From Stratiolaelaps scimitus (taxonomy: Eukaryota > Arthropoda > Arachnida > Mesostigmata > Laelapidae), in contig JABWDB010000002.1 of the NCBI GenBank assembly GCA_019614645.1, positions 23,425,501-23,489,500 on the forward strand: a stretch of DNA of 64,000 nt, written 5' to 3'. Of this stretch, positions 22,988-35,383 are shown one piece after another. Within the stretch, counting starts at the first letter, position 1. Every line of letters begins with the position of its first letter. The position numbers were made by a program, and so were the translations under genes. The notes below the pieces were generated by a model. The model searched no databases. It saw only the letters and a program-made list of their open reading frames with translations, and was not told the origin of the DNA.

Positions 22988-25900
22988 TCTCGCATTTGGA
23001 GGGGAACCAGGCCGTCCGGGTCTGCGTTCGCGTCTGGTCGCGACCCGGTCGCCGGCGTCGCATCAGCCTCTCCAATTCATCAACCACTCCCGTTCTTCCT
23101 ACTCCTCGTTCATTACATCACCATTATCTATCCCGCCGCGGCCGCTTTCCGCTAATCAGTCGACCGAAGCAACGAACGAACATCGCAGACTCGTCCATTG
23201 CCGGTCGTACCGACGGTCGCCCAATGCTTCCCATTCGCCATTTTCTCGCCCCGCGTTCGCTGAGCAAGCATGACCCCGCAGCCCATTGTCGATTCCCGCA
23301 TCGTGTGCAACGATGTAGTCCCCCCTGGAACCTCGAAACAGGCATCCCTGAAAACATCCCCACAACCGACCATCCAAGCAGCATCGGGCGCTCAAGCAGA
23401 CGGGCGCAAGGCGGAATATTGTGTCTTCGAAACCGATGTCTCGATCGATCGATATCCGGTGTTTTCATGAATGTGTTATGACGTATTTAGAGTGTCTTCC
23501 GGTCTTCGACATATCTTGGGGCCTGCGGCACATTGAGTGTAGCGACTCGAGGTAGGTTAATGCCAGAGAGATGGCCAGAATATAGAGGTGGGAAGAGAGA
23601 TTTCATTAATTGCCGATTTAAGAAGATGATGGGGAATAGGACGAAATTCAATTGTGGCCGACAATGATGAGACGTTCCGGTTTATCATTCTCACACTAAA
23701 ATCTAGCATGCATCCTGTCTGGACGTAACTGTTTCGACGGCTTTAGGTAACTCGATGACGCATGTAGTTTGTCTACAAATTTAAATCGTTTTAGTACTCC
23801 TTATACATAACGGGACATAATGAACAAATTAAGGACAAACAGCTTATGGTTGTAGGTGCCGGTATGTAAATGATGTTGGCTGAAGTAACCGCCGAAATGT
23901 ATACCTGTATACCTTTGATGGCAAAGGTTCTAAGTTCCAATAGTAACGACGCGTTCTGTTGCTCGGGGTTACTTAAGACAGACATTGAAATACGCATTTA
24001 CGAGAACACAAGTTCGACATCGAACACGAGCTTAGCACGCCATTTAAAATAGCCATTTGGTTAGGTTATTTTTTAATATGATCGATAGCTGGTTATCGAA
24101 TGGCTGGGTTGATGATTAACTCAAACATATTAATTGAAAATTATGATTAATTTTATAGAAATAAACATTTTATTTATACAGCTCGCATAAGCCGAAGGCT
24201 ACGCGATCTGATCAGCGTTAAGCGGTGGTCTGTTTTCTAACTGACAGAAAGCAAACATTGAGCTTAAAAAAGCAACAACCAATTTAATTATTGGCTGGGC
24301 TCACCTTGTCTATGTGATCGGCCTTTGTTACGACACACAACATTATGAAATACATACTTGTAGTTTTTATCTATGTAGAAGGCATCTATGGGGTTTAAAA
24401 TAACGTGCCCTCATAGAACTCATACATGGAATACATGGCACGCCACTTTGTTGTTCATTTGGCCTCTGGGACAATCCAAAAAGCCACCACACACGTTTCT
24501 AGAGGCAGTTCCTGGGAGAGAATTTTAACAGATCAAGATTTATATTACACTATAGCATTGGCCTGCAGTGCGGCACATTTTCATAATAGAGGCTGACATG
24601 GAGAGTCTGATCATGGCGGAAGCAGGCATGTAATCTGACATTTCCCAGATCCGTTCTCAGAGCGAAGCTCAACGACAATTGAGACGGAAGACATATTGTA
24701 CAATATAGCACTACATCTTCCACGAATCTGCCGGATGGAGATAATGTTGAAAGATGGCAGGTAACTTTTCGACAATGAGAAAATTTCCCGCTTCTCTGTT
24801 TTGACGCTTGTGGCCTTAGAACATTCAAAAATGTGGGCCGAAGAAGTCCGTGTAGCTATGGAGATGATCTGAGTGCAGAGCATACTTACTTAGGCACTGT
24901 TTCTACCAAAGCCATATGATGCACTGACAATGTGCTAAACGCGAGCAGGTTGTCGATGCAGTGACTTTTTATAATCCTACTGGGTGACAATTCGACCCAG
25001 TGCACGTATTGTATTTAAACTCCACATCCTCCCCATAATTGTCGCCAACATCTGCTAGAAAAGTTTGTTTGACAGTGACAATATTATTCCAAATCAAAAT
25101 TAAATAAACTTGGCGTATGCGCAGAATTTTGAATATACATTGTGTGGACAAGTGAGGGGCTCTATTTGAACCTAATGAATTTGAATAAATCTGAATTTGA
25201 GTTAATACACAAATAGGTAAAAGGTTTCTCCCAGCAGATAATTGACTTTATGTGAAAACCCTGACTGACCTTTTGGGTTAGGACAATGTAACCTAATTTG
25301 GCATGAACATCAAAAAACACTTAAAACAATTCACTCGCAAAAATATCTTGAGCCTGAGAGCTGACAATATTGTTACGCCGAGTGTCTCTACAATGGATGC
25401 GGAAATAAACAATTAGGCTATTAAAATAGATTCGGGTGCTGTCCCTTTCAATCAATAAAGGTGCATTTTTAATCTAGCGTAATAGAAGCCGGTGTTTGTC
25501 CATTGATTCGTGGACAGGCGGCCTTTCACGCTCTGCTCCTGAGGCGGCTGCCACATTACTGCGCGTCTGACAGGTTGCCCTATTGTGGTTGAGGTGTGGA
25601 CACGACCCATAGGCCGCACTGTTGTCGCCTGTCCAGGCGAAGCGGGCGAGGCCGCCGGTTCGCGGTGGTCGTTGCACCCACCGCGCACATGAAACTCTCC
25701 CCTTGAGTCCTCTCAGTCAGCAGCAGCAGCAGCATCAGTAGGTAGTGCGAAGTGGAGAGGCGCACTCACTCACCAGACGAAATCGACTGCGGAAGCAGCA
25801 GGAGGCCAGTAGAAGGCCCTTTGCCGGCGTTGCCTTGTTTCCTCAAAGGGGCAGCAAGCCATCGTTTGCAAGCGCCCTTGAGGGCACATTAGCCAAATCG

Positions 25901-26005
25901 AATTAGCGGACCCTACCTGGCTCGCCACTACCTACCACCATTCGGACCACCCAGCATCACCCGCTGTGTTGGAAGACTTACGTCTACGTCTGCCAACACA
26001 TGCAT

Positions 26006-26024
26006 ACACACACACACACACACA
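26006..26024. repeat. (CA)n microsatellite
   Basis: About nine CA units, not in a supported coding frame. Confidence 0.8.
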
Positions 26025-27017
26025 GACACGTATATCCATGGAGACGAAGGCTGCCCAGGTAGGGTTAAAGCCATACGTACGCAATGCGCCACCTACTGGG
26101 GCCTTTACCAAGTCTCACTTGACTATCAACTTGTGTATCTCCTCCCCTCGACTGGAGTGGCGCGTTTGGCGTATTTTCAGTGGACTGCTATTGCGGCAAG
26201 CGAGCATCGTGTGCATCTGCCGCTGCTGCTGCATTTACGCAATTTAACAGACGGGAACTATCTTATTTTTGGCCGGAAATTGGTGCAAGGCTGTAGAGGC
26301 CGTGGCATATTAACATTTCGTATATGCATGCTTATGGCTATTCTTGCCACCTTGCTCATTCGACATTAGCTGGGTTACGATAACAACGAATCAAGTCTTT
26401 CAGATGCAGTCGGAGAGACCGGGAGTCGGCTCGAATTAATGCCCCCTATCTATAATATAATACTAATATTTGAATAAAACACCTTTGATATCCGAATATA
26501 ATACTATGCCTAAAGTAGTACCGTGGATGTTAAATGTTGGCTGTGAGTCAGTTATTGTAGATGAGCATTGCTAAGAAAGAGACAAATCGAAGAACCATTT
26601 TTTATGATAGTGTACTAACGAGTAAAGTATCTTCTTGAGGTGTTAGCGACACGAGTTGCCATTAGAACTCATACCGGAGTATAGCCAGGCAATATCTTAG
26701 AATGTGGGATGAGATAAATCGAAACTAAAGGGCACACTTGAGATCACATTTCGTCATAATAATACCTAAGAGGTTAGGAGCTGAGGCCTGTCAGATAGGG
26801 GAACAGCTGAGGGTCAGCTCTAAGAAACAATCTAATAGATCTGTATGTGTTGCGGTATCATATTAACCACAAAGACATGCCCGATAACTGATGAAAGGTG
26901 CCTAAGTGCGAGGCTCGTTCCTGGAATACAAAGTATCTATTATTTTTTTTATAATTTTTTCAGTAGAGTTTGCAATGATACTGTGACAAAAACAAATGTT
27001 CTATTGTTTTTTTGCAG

Positions 27018-27131
27018 CGTTTGGATGTTTGTGTAGAGTTAAGACCAAATAACGGTTTTGCAAAACGTGAGCGTGTGTATTACGTAGGCGATGACGCCAC
27101 AGGACTAGTGTTAATTTCACGTTCGCTACAG
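27018..27131 (+). CDS. Possible exon of an unrecognised gene
   Basis: A strong 3' splice site (GTTTTTTTGCAG) precedes a fully open 38-codon segment. Its translation looks like protein: RLDVCVELRPNNGF and later YYVGDDATGLVLI. A weak donor (CAG|GTCTCA) follows. The frame stays open to 27357, where CGAG|GTAGAA is another possible donor. The GDDATGLV stretch is loosely like the turn of an OB-fold, which is not enough to name a family. No partner exon with a matching phase was found nearby. Confidence 0.3.
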
Positions 27132-27167
27132 GTCTCATACAGAATTCAGAATTCGTTTCGCACAGTC

Positions 27168-27193
27168 TCCACAGCAAACGCATTTGCTGTGGA
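27168..27193. repeat. 11-bp perfect inverted repeat, 4-base loop
   Basis: TCCACAGCAAA (27168-27178) and its exact reverse complement (27183-27193) surround CGCA. It lies just after the possible exon at 27018 and inside the same open frame, so a coding origin by chance is possible. Confidence 0.55.
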
Positions 27194-28133
27194 ACTCAGA
27201 GCCCCTGCCTTCGAGCCCGGTGTACATATATCAGACATGTTACTGACAACATCAGTGAAAGCCAATTTTCCAATTGGATCAGTTCAAACACCACGAGCAA
27301 ACTTCTCCTTGCAATACTCACACGTGTGTATTCGTAGGCGGAATTCAGTCACGAGGTAGAAACGAACAAATGTACCAGCCATTGTTCTACCTATCTTCTA
27401 CGATATTGCGCGTTCCTCGTTACTTTCGGCCATGCGTTGTCCGTTCACGGGTTGTAGCCTCGTGACAGGCGAATACGAATAGCTTGCGTTTGCCAAGCCC
27501 TCGCTCGTCTTATGAGCACGTAAAGGCCACTTCTGGTACCTCCATCATCCTTTTGCTGTTGCTGTTGGGGGCTATCTAACAAGTAATGAGTTAATGCATT
27601 ATCTATTTCTCATGATGGTGCTTAGAAAGAAAGGCTGCAGTTGTTGTTATAGCGGCTGTACCGGGTACGAATCCCGCTTAGCCCCCTATTCTTGGCCGAC
27701 TAGCGAAAGTGGTGTGCAGTACCGGCAACAGTAGCAACACCAGCAGCATCTCCCGTAACTGTCGCACTATAATAAATCACAGAAAGCAGAGAGATGTGCT
27801 CACGACGGCCGTTGGTACCCGCAGAACGGACGGAACGTCACTACACTCGAAGAAATGAGAAGATGTTTTGGCCCGTCAACAGCCGTTTTCCATCCATAAA
27901 AACGTAACTGACTAATGCTGCCATGATTGCGCTTCGAGTATTTCCAGCTGACTCTTGTATTTCCAGCCGATCCACCGCTGCGTACAGCACCAGATACGAA
28001 TCGAAGGCGAGTATTTCACAACTATATATAACGGAAACGTACACAGTTATATTTAACTTGATATATATGTATATTTTGTAAAGTCGTGTTACGTGACCCA
28101 AGTTATGTAAGTATATGTCATATAACCCAGTTT

Positions 28134-28157
28134 TATATATATATATATATATATATA
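28134..28157. repeat. (TA)n microsatellite at the mariner end
   Basis: About 12 TA units run up to the terminal repeat of the mariner element at 28164. The element inserts at TA dinucleotides, so a TA tract is a natural target. Confidence 0.8.
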
Positions 28158-28163
28158 GATATA

Positions 28164-28188
28164 TTAGGTTGACCCAAAAAACCGCACA
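28164..28188. repeat. Terminal inverted repeat of a mariner element
   Basis: TTAGGTTGACCCAAAAAACC (and on to 28188) fits the mariner terminal repeat pattern, a TTAGGTTG start followed by an A-run and a CCGCA-like end. A TA dinucleotide precedes it, as expected for the target site. It lies on the 3' side of the transposase remnant, which runs toward it on the minus strand. Confidence 0.7.
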
Positions 28189-28284
28189 CATATAAATTTC
28201 AGTATCGGCTAAACTAAGTAAGTCAAAACAAAGATTCTTTAGTATGAGTTAGAGGTACGCACCTCTTTTAGTTAAAAACGGGCT

Positions 28285-28620
28285 AAAATAGGTGGGTGAT
28301 GCCATCGTTCAATCTTGTTGGCCTTAAGCCTTTCATTGCTACGATGTGCCCTAGCATTGCCATCGAGCAGCCACACTCGGTGCTTCCTATCGCCATGACA
28401 ATTATTCATGAATCCCTTCAAGAACTTGAGCTATCGAGCCGAGTCCATTTTTTTAGCCCAAAATCTCGTAGTAGCAAATTCCGTTGAAATCCATGTCAAG
28501 TGCTACCATTACTTTAGGCTCGAATCTATTTGGTACTGCTACCGCCATTGCCTGTTCACCTGGTCGTACCCACTATTTCACTTGATCTTCCTCCGGTCGA
28601 CTATACGAGCATGTCTCGAT
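28285..28620 (-). pseudogene. Mariner transposase remnant
   Basis: This is the coding part of the element at 28164-28640. A stop precedes the WVRPGE segment and another follows CYYEILG. The downstream half, KHRVWLL through HHPPILA, is in a different frame. The transposase would have cut and joined DNA at TA sites using a D,D34D triad. Here the second Asp is replaced by Gly and the third is deleted, so no activity is expected. Confidence 0.72.
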
Positions 28621-28640
28621 GGATTTGATAGTTGGTAAAG

Positions 28641-29945
28641 TGCGTCTAATTGCTGTCCTTTACTAAATGTATAACTAACTGCGAAGTGAAGTCCTCTGTG
28701 TTTGCTTTAGTAGATGCGGTAGTGATTTAACGATAAGAGAAGCATTACGGCACTCCGGATTCTGCTCTCTTTAATACAATTAGCAACTTCATCTCGTATC
28801 TCCAGGATGTTTTCACTGTGGGTGAAATTACGCGAAAGGAAAAGCCAATTCACTTTTCGTTTGTTCAAGTTCACAACATTCGATTCCTGAGAGAATTAGA
28901 TCGGGTACATACGACTCGCGTATTTAGAAAGTAGACCCCATAATCAGTATGCTTTGCTCGATAGGAGTTCGAGCTTTTGAATTATGTCAAACCTTGAGAG
29001 TGTATCGAGTTCAATTGACTTTTGCTTTGTCAATAAGGTCTCTAATTTCTACTGGCCACCCGCACGACTTCACCTAGGCTTGACTTCGTTAACAACGCCT
29101 AGATCACATATAAGGTTTAGGTTGTCAGAAAAAAACGAATGGCAACGCAACGAAGGGTTCGCTAATGAAAGCAACAATAGAAACAAATACTCCGTCTAGA
29201 CGAGAATGGATCACCCTTAAGAATCGTGTTTTGTCCCACTCTTGAAGGACCAACGCAGGTCGCGGTCAAGTGGTCCTATAATATGATTGCTTATACGGAC
29301 ATACATATGTACCAACAGAGGTAAAAGTTGCCGTTCACAGAACACCAACTTCAGATAATACAGACGGTAAGACCTAGCCACGTTATATGCTTGCTTCGCT
29401 TAGTGCCTTAGAGGTCCTGGTAGTGGTCAGGGGTACGCGCGCAATATGTTTTGACTGATGGGCCACATTTCGGCTCGTGCATGACGTCGTCTGGACCTCG
29501 CTGTTGTAGCCGCAATTGCATGCGGCCTACAGACTAATAGCTTGACAAGTAGGTGCTCGTAGCGTTCATGGCAGACAGACGTCGCATTGAGGCAAAGGCA
29601 AGGAGTGACCACATTCGCTTGTTAGGGGTGGCTTCCGTATGTTCTACTGGTATAGGCAGTGTGTGCTCGTGCAACCCTTATCTCGATAGAAGCAGGTCCG
29701 ATGGTGGTAGCCACGTGCGTACTACCATACCACTTTATCTATCTGGAAATAGCCTATACATTATTTGCCGTGAGACAGACGAAAAAAAAAGGCAGAAGAC
29801 AGAGATCAGTGAACATAATCACTACATTGAGAAGGTCGGATTTTGTTGTTATGTAAAAATGTAAGCATAATGTTATGCCACACAAAATATCAATGCGATC
29901 TTATATAGTATTTAACTGACCTAGAAAAGTAAAGGGAGCTATTAT
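28641..29945. other. Non-coding stretch between mariner and non-LTR remnants
   Basis: No gene is supported. A TTTAGGTTGTCAGAAAAAAA at about 29115-29134 resembles a mariner end but has no partner (see findings). The frame at 29553-29864 is open but has no recognisable features. Confidence 0.5.
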
Positions 29946-30260
29946 TGAGGCCCGATCCGTGAAGAAGAGGTCGGCAATGGGCTCGGCTTCTCCTGGATCA
30001 TGACCGATGACGGTACAGCTTTCATCAGTTGCTACTTCTCTCCCAATACAAGTTTGCAAGACTTCAATGTATACTTGGATCTCGATTTTATTGCTTCGCA
30101 GAAGGGACGACACTGTAATTATGGGAGATGTCAACACAGCTCAAACCGCCTGGGGTAGTAGAAACTCGTCAGCAAAAGGCAAGGCTCTGCAGGACTGGCT
30201 ATCCATATCGTATTCAGTTATGGAAATATGTAGGTTTAATGTCGAAGCAGAGGTAGCTTC
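29946..30260 (+). pseudogene. Endonuclease domain of a non-LTR retrotransposon
   Basis: One frame (29949 to about 30110) reads GLGFSWIMTDDGTAFISCYF then SPNTSLQDFNVYLD. The next frame (about 30103-30240) reads DDTVIMGDVNTAQTAWGSRN then SSAKGKALQDWL. Together they match the second half of the apurinic-type endonuclease of R1/Jockey/I-like LINEs: ISCYxSPN, then GDFN-A-x-x-x-WGS, then GKxLxDW. The Asp and Asn of the GDxN motif remain. One +1 frameshift separates the halves and a stop lies upstream of the first. No reverse transcriptase follows, so this is a short relic. Confidence 0.72.
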
Positions 30261-30363
30261 CTTTGTCAACCTCTTTTTTCTTAACTATCGACATTGTAAT
30301 CTGCGTTCAATCATGGAGCTTTTTGATGTGGTAACGTTATTAATACTTCAATGCGTTTGGTAA

Positions 30364-33300
30364 TATTGCTATACTAATAAGGGCAATGTTGAATTATCGA
30401 TTTCAACCAAAATCACTTGAACTGAGGTTGTTCACCTTCTGAAGTCCCCTCCACGCTATAAGCTGATGCCTCTTTGTAAAATGCTTCAGCGGTAGGTCAA
30501 CGCCGGCTGCTCCCTCAGAAGAGATTGGTCGAGGGATTAAGGATTATAGACTTTTTCAACGGTTGGCAGTACAAGCGAAGTGTGCTCTATTTTCCTTTTT
30601 GGAAAGGCCATCTTCTCTTCCGTCTTAAAAGTAAATCAGTGAAGTTTCGCGTGAAAGGGAACCGAAAAAAGGGCTCAGATAGACAGTTAAATAGATGTGA
30701 TTCTTCTCAAGCAGAATTACTGCTTTGCTTTTAGTTAAATGTATTGTAATTGAGTGCTGGCCTTACCTGTAAGGCAGTTGTGGACTGTATACGAAGCATG
30801 TGTTTGAACGTATCTTGAGCATAAACATATTTCAACCTCTTAAAAGCCGTCGCGACTGGCCGCCATTCCTCTTTCCATTTTTAAAAAATATCTTCTCTAC
30901 GCACAGAGAACGCGATGCGTGACTCAATCATCCGTCGGCAAGAACACAGACTAGATATATGATAGATATACCTTCACAATGAGAACCGTAGCTCGTCTCC
31001 ACATCGCTCCCCCGCCCTATCCTGTAGATATATGAGCCTGGACATAATAATGTTGTAATTAAGCCGATATTATTCACATCATAGGTCACGGCTCATAACA
31101 TCGCTGAAGGTAGTTCGTGCTGTCCGCACTCGGCCCAGTCCTGCGATCGTTGTCGCATAAGCAAACGACCTTCATGCTGGTGATATAACAAGTCTGTACT
31201 GTAGATGCTAACTATGCACCGAGCTGACAGTCTCGCCTCGCTGAGGGTATGTCGGGGACCGAGTCGCACCGCCGCGCTACTAACAGCCCACAAAATCCTG
31301 CCAGCCTCTGTTCATAATGGTAAACGCACGGTTCCTGTATATTTATTTAGCATCGAGCGAGAGGGACATAGCATACAGAGAGAGAGAGAGAGCCTAGTGT
31401 AGCATAGCAAGCACATTGTGGATATGTTGTTCTAAGCCGAAAGTACGGACAGTGTGCTGCTGAGTAAGTCGTACACCTATTAGACAGATAACGTGTTATA
31501 TGGCCTGCTGTGACCATGTCTAGAACAGTGAGCGCTCTTTGCCATTGCCGGTAGCCTAGCCCGTTAGGTTCTCGACACCCCAGCAGCACGTATCCAAATA
31601 AACGAATAGTTCATATTGGCTCTACATATAATATTATTATATAATCGTGTTATGACAGATCATTGATATAACTATGTTATGGTGGAAGAAAAACATTGAT
31701 AGCACTGAAGTCGCTAACTTCGCTGTATGCAGTACCGCATCAAGTCATAGTCTGCCAGCTATTAATCTATTCGTTATGCCTGTATTATGCCTGCGTCGCC
31801 TCACGGCGTTACGGACATACTAAAAAAAGTGCATATTTACGTAGATGCAAACATTCGATAGGCACAGACATATCTTTTAGATAGATATAACCATCACATA
31901 GACACATTTCATACAATGAAGTTCGTCAAAGATAGATAATATAAGTATATCAAGGAATCAAAGGGCAAGGGAATTGGATAATCAGAATATCGAACAAAAG
32001 CAAGACAGATATACAATGTTTCATATAGCGCGTAAGTAAGAATATAAAAGAGAATTACAGCCAACTCAATCAAGAAAGAATTTGATGAGCGTGGATGTCA
32101 TTTCGCTCCCTGCCCGTAGGATATTCGAAATATGTATTCCTGCAAAATCGATATTGTCCATTGCGAGGATTTCGGTTGCAACAAGAGGAAAATACTCCTA
32201 ACGCTCGCGGGTTGCACTTGCAAACTGTACCAGCAAAAGTATTGATTGGGCAGAGCAAGAAACAACGACGATGTGCGATACCACCTCTCTCAGGTGGTCC
32301 CGCTCTTGCGACCAAAAAGAGAATGGTGTAAACATGTAAACACACCACGTAACTGAAATATGTCAAAGGGCGGCTAACACCGAAAACTCCTACCAAAAAT
32401 AAGAACTTCGGATTTCGTCAGAAGTCAATTGTCCTTTAACAACTGGGTGGGGACTTCCTCTGAGATAGCCGACATAGGCCTACCGAGCTGCTTGATATCT
32501 CCAGGGCCCCGTAGACAAGCGTTTCTCTGCGAACAGCGGTGAAACAACTATGTAAAGGCCTTGTTATTCTTCAACGAAGCAGTGTTGAAATAAACAATAT
32601 TTTGTCATTTGGTATTAACACAGACAGAGTCAGCTGAACAGGACCAGCAAATTATCTACGACTTCCATTATCCTGCCTCATGATCGCAGATACCCCGATC
32701 GATATGTATGTATGTGTATGACACAGTAATAATGGTGTGGTCGTCATGGTGGCAGCTAACTACATGAAGTAAGCAAGACCACTTTCGCCCTTGCCGGCGT
32801 AGATGACTAGATGAATTAAGCTTTGATGGAAGCCAGATGTAAGTAGACCTCGGGAAATTTGCCGAAGTCGACCGGGGCCGGGATATCTGCTGGAAGTCTA
32901 GAGACAGGACTATCTACTATTGGAATAGGTCCCAAGGATCGAAAGGAAATCAAATGGAACGTGGCGGTCCGTACATTGGCGCCGAACGCCAATGGGATAA
33001 GTTATTGGTCCTATTTTTCGGGGGGGTTAACTATGCTCGTAATTAGAAATCGAGGTGTGCAGGTATGTACTTTCAACTGCGATAAAATGATTCTATGAAC
33101 ATTAATGACAGAGTAATAGAAACTAAAGCGGGCGGCAGGGCGATCATTATCATAATGATGGAGAAAATAAAGATAAATGTGTATTATGGATCAAGCACTG
33201 CTTTGTGGCCGAGCATGGTGTGTTCCGTTGGACAAATGTATTGTAACAAACTTCATGATAATATTCTATTGTAGTATCTGTTTTTGCTACGTAAGTTTCA

Positions 33301-35297
33301 GTGTTGTCACTTGAAGCATGTAATAGATTTGGGCTTTTTTTTCTTGGAACACTGTTCTTGCTTTCGTTATCGACCTCTTCTGGAGGATTATTATTATATT
33401 TATTAAGTGTCTAAGGTTCTCCCATAGACAGATCGATCTATAATACATACGGGTCCTTCATATTCCTGTGGGTCCATTGAGCCTTACTTTCACGTACGTA
33501 CAAAGAGAGCTGCCGTGGTAGCATGGGGAGGCATCTCGATAGAAGTCTGGAAAGCCTGGTTATCTGGTCTCAGACGAGGTGAGCATAGCCTCTTTCTCGC
33601 TGAACCCTCCAGCTTTTTCCGACTATTTCTCTCCCGACGATTTTTTGTGCACAGACACTCGGGACTCACAAACTCAACCCACCTACCAGCCGTGAACGAA
33701 AACGGAAGGAAAAATATTATTATTATTATAATATATACTTTTCCAAGGGCTTACTGTTTGATCCCTGTCTTGAAAGCTCGCAGCGGACGGCGCCGCTATG
33801 GCCTCCGAGCGAAAAGATAAGTCTGTTTCCTAAGGCCCTCAATGTGTCCAGCCGAAACGGCCCATGACCTCGTTGACCTTCAACCTATTTCCTTCAGATC
33901 GCCTTCGGGTGCTCTGTCCGTGGAAGGGAACTTAATGGAACTTGTTAGGTATAATTCAGGAAAATACCTCTATATTTGTTGATATAATAAAGATAACTAG
34001 TTTTGGTTGTGAATTTGTTAGCGAAAAAATTGACGTTCTAAGAGATTTCTTTTTGATTTCAAGAGAGCTTTTTACAAATTGTCCACCATGTAAGGCAATA
34101 TTCTTAAGGATGTTAAGTTTACCTTGCTGATTCGTGTGTTCTAAACTCTGATCGAATATACTCGGCGTGGAAGTACGACAAAATACGACGGACTTCCTAC
34201 GCAACACTGCAAACAAGAGTTTTAATAAAAATATCTTCTTTATTTGGGATACATCGCCAAAGTTATGTGAAGTCACTACTCCCGAGAAACTTTGAAGTGG
34301 CCGACTTTGTTTTTTTTTCAGCTGCCCGTGAAAAATACTGCGATACCACGACAGGCAAAAAAAATCTGCCCGACATATTAGTCGAGAATCGAACATTGTG
34401 ACGCATTCAGCGAAATACAATTTAATTAGCGTGTTTCACACTATAGTGCATTTCGAAAACGCGCGGCATAAACCCGTTGCGAAACATTTGCGGTGCATGA
34501 AGTTAGCCTTCGAAACAGTTTAATATACAGTAAATAAATAGCAGTGTGGACGAAGAGAGAATTAATTTCAAGACCAGCCAGTAGATGCGTCAAGGTTGCA
34601 AAGGGACAAGTGATTTCAACTGGATTGCACTGCGAAGGACGATCGTTCTTTCGTTTCACAGAAGCGCCAGCGGGGATAGATGAAACAGGCTCTTTTTTCG
34701 GCAAAGTTCTATTTTAATCAGAACATGTGCTACGGCTGTGACGCCTAGGGCGTTTCAATATCGGCACAGATTAATTGGAACAGGACATCACAGGATTTCT
34801 CAAACAGATAATTAATCACCAAGTGCCGCTCAGCCCGCTGCAGGTCGGACACGATGCAAACAAACGTGAAGTGTCCCGACATATATATATATATATATTA
34901 GTTTTTAGTGTGCTTTCTAAATGTAGCTATCGTGGTTTTTATTTAAAATAATCTCCGTGGAATATCAGGTCGTCGAGTAATCGTGAACAAATGTTCGCTT
35001 TAGATGCGTACGTCGAATTTAGAGATGTGGGCCTCTATTTTAGGTGTTTGCCTGTGTGCGTTATGAAATCGCCGTACAAAATGTATTATTTTTATTCTCA
35101 TTCAACAAACTATGTAGATTCAGATATGTGATTGGTATAAGTGTTAAATGTAGTTCTTACACCATTTGATAGGAACTTCGTAAGATCTTAAGTTTCACCT
35201 GAATGCGATTAACAAATCGTAAGAGATACAACCAAATGCCTCAGCCTCGAGGGATGATGGTAACGGTGTGTTTTCCTTCTTCGAAATTTGTCCTCAG
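30364..35297. other. Long stretch without a supported gene
   Basis: AT-rich DNA with short frames. The exception is a 154-codon minus-strand frame at 33956-34420, listed separately. A (GA)n tract lies at 31377-31393 and (AT)n at 34881-34899. Confidence 0.5.
33956..34420 (-). CDS. Unrecognised 154-codon open frame in AT-rich DNA
   Basis: A frame this long is unusual in DNA this AT-rich, which is the only reason to list it. The product is basic and Lys/Ser/Phe-rich, for example QLKKKQSRPLQSF near the N-terminus and SSLEIKKKSLRTSIFSL near the C-terminus. It has no clear membrane segment, zinc-binding motif or catalytic signature. No splice sites or polyadenylation signal can be linked to it. 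It may be a decayed transposon frame or chance. Confidence 0.15.
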   Translation of the reverse strand: MYFAECVTMFDSRLICRADFFCLSWYRSIFHGQLKKKQSRPLQSFSGVVTSHNFGDVSQIKKIFLLKLLFAVLRRKSVVFCRTSTPSIFDQSLEHTNQQGKLNILKNIALHGGQFVKSSLEIKKKSLRTSIFSLTNSQPKLVIFIISTNIEVFS

Positions 35298-35383
35298 AGA
35301 TGTCAGTGCAGCGGTAACGTGGCCGCTTTTCACCATGTCGTTGCGTACCGCGTATTCTGATAACGAGGAAAAAATTGTTGACG
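35298..35383 (+). CDS. Possible exon of an unrecognised gene
   Basis: A 3' splice site (TTTGTCCTCAG) precedes and a good donor (ACG|GTGAGT) follows an open segment. It translates as DVSAAVTWPLFTMSLRTAYS and then DNEEKIVD. An internal ATG at 35335 has a favourable CACCATG context, so this could instead be a first coding exon starting MSLRTAYS. The exon ends with one base of a split codon. It does not join in phase to the exon-like segment at 35923. Confidence 0.25.

Larger units (their letters stand above)
16769..27017. other. Long stretch without a supported gene
   Basis: A 176-codon frame at 16878-17408 (plus) is hydrophobic and Cys-rich, but I recognise nothing in it. GC-rich islands lie at 17.5-18.1 kb and 22.6-23.4 kb, the latter with a CT-repeat run at 22935-22987. 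AT-rich DNA fills 18.3-22.5 kb and 23.5-25.4 kb. A 103-codon frame on minus at 21239-21550 reads like protein in places (KALIYEHFEKMNKQCPFD), but has no recognised domain and no splice context. (CAG)n lies at 25718-25734 and (CA)n at 26006-26024. Confidence 0.5.
28164..28640 (-). mobile_element. Degenerate mariner-family DNA transposon
   Basis: On the minus strand, WVRPGEQAM then KVMVALDMDFNGICYYEIL (about 28572-28456) matches the mariner transposase stretch in which W-x-x-PGE is followed by KVM-x-x-x-WWD-x-x-G-x-x-Y-EL. After a stop and frame change, FLKGFMNNCHGDRKHRVWLL, GNARAHR and IERWHHPP (about 28425-28285) match the region around the second catalytic Asp. The canonical HDNARPH reads DGNARAH here, so that Asp has become Gly. 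The final PPYSPD motif breaks off after PP and the third Asp is gone. The N-terminal helix-turn-helix region and the other terminal repeat were not found. The copy is inactive and truncated on both sides of the coding region. Confidence 0.75.

Noticed and set aside
27610..27690. tRNA or SINE at a GGGTACGAATCCCG arm
   Set aside because: The T-arm has an altered loop and a C-C mismatch at its base, and no A box or acceptor partner could be placed convincingly.
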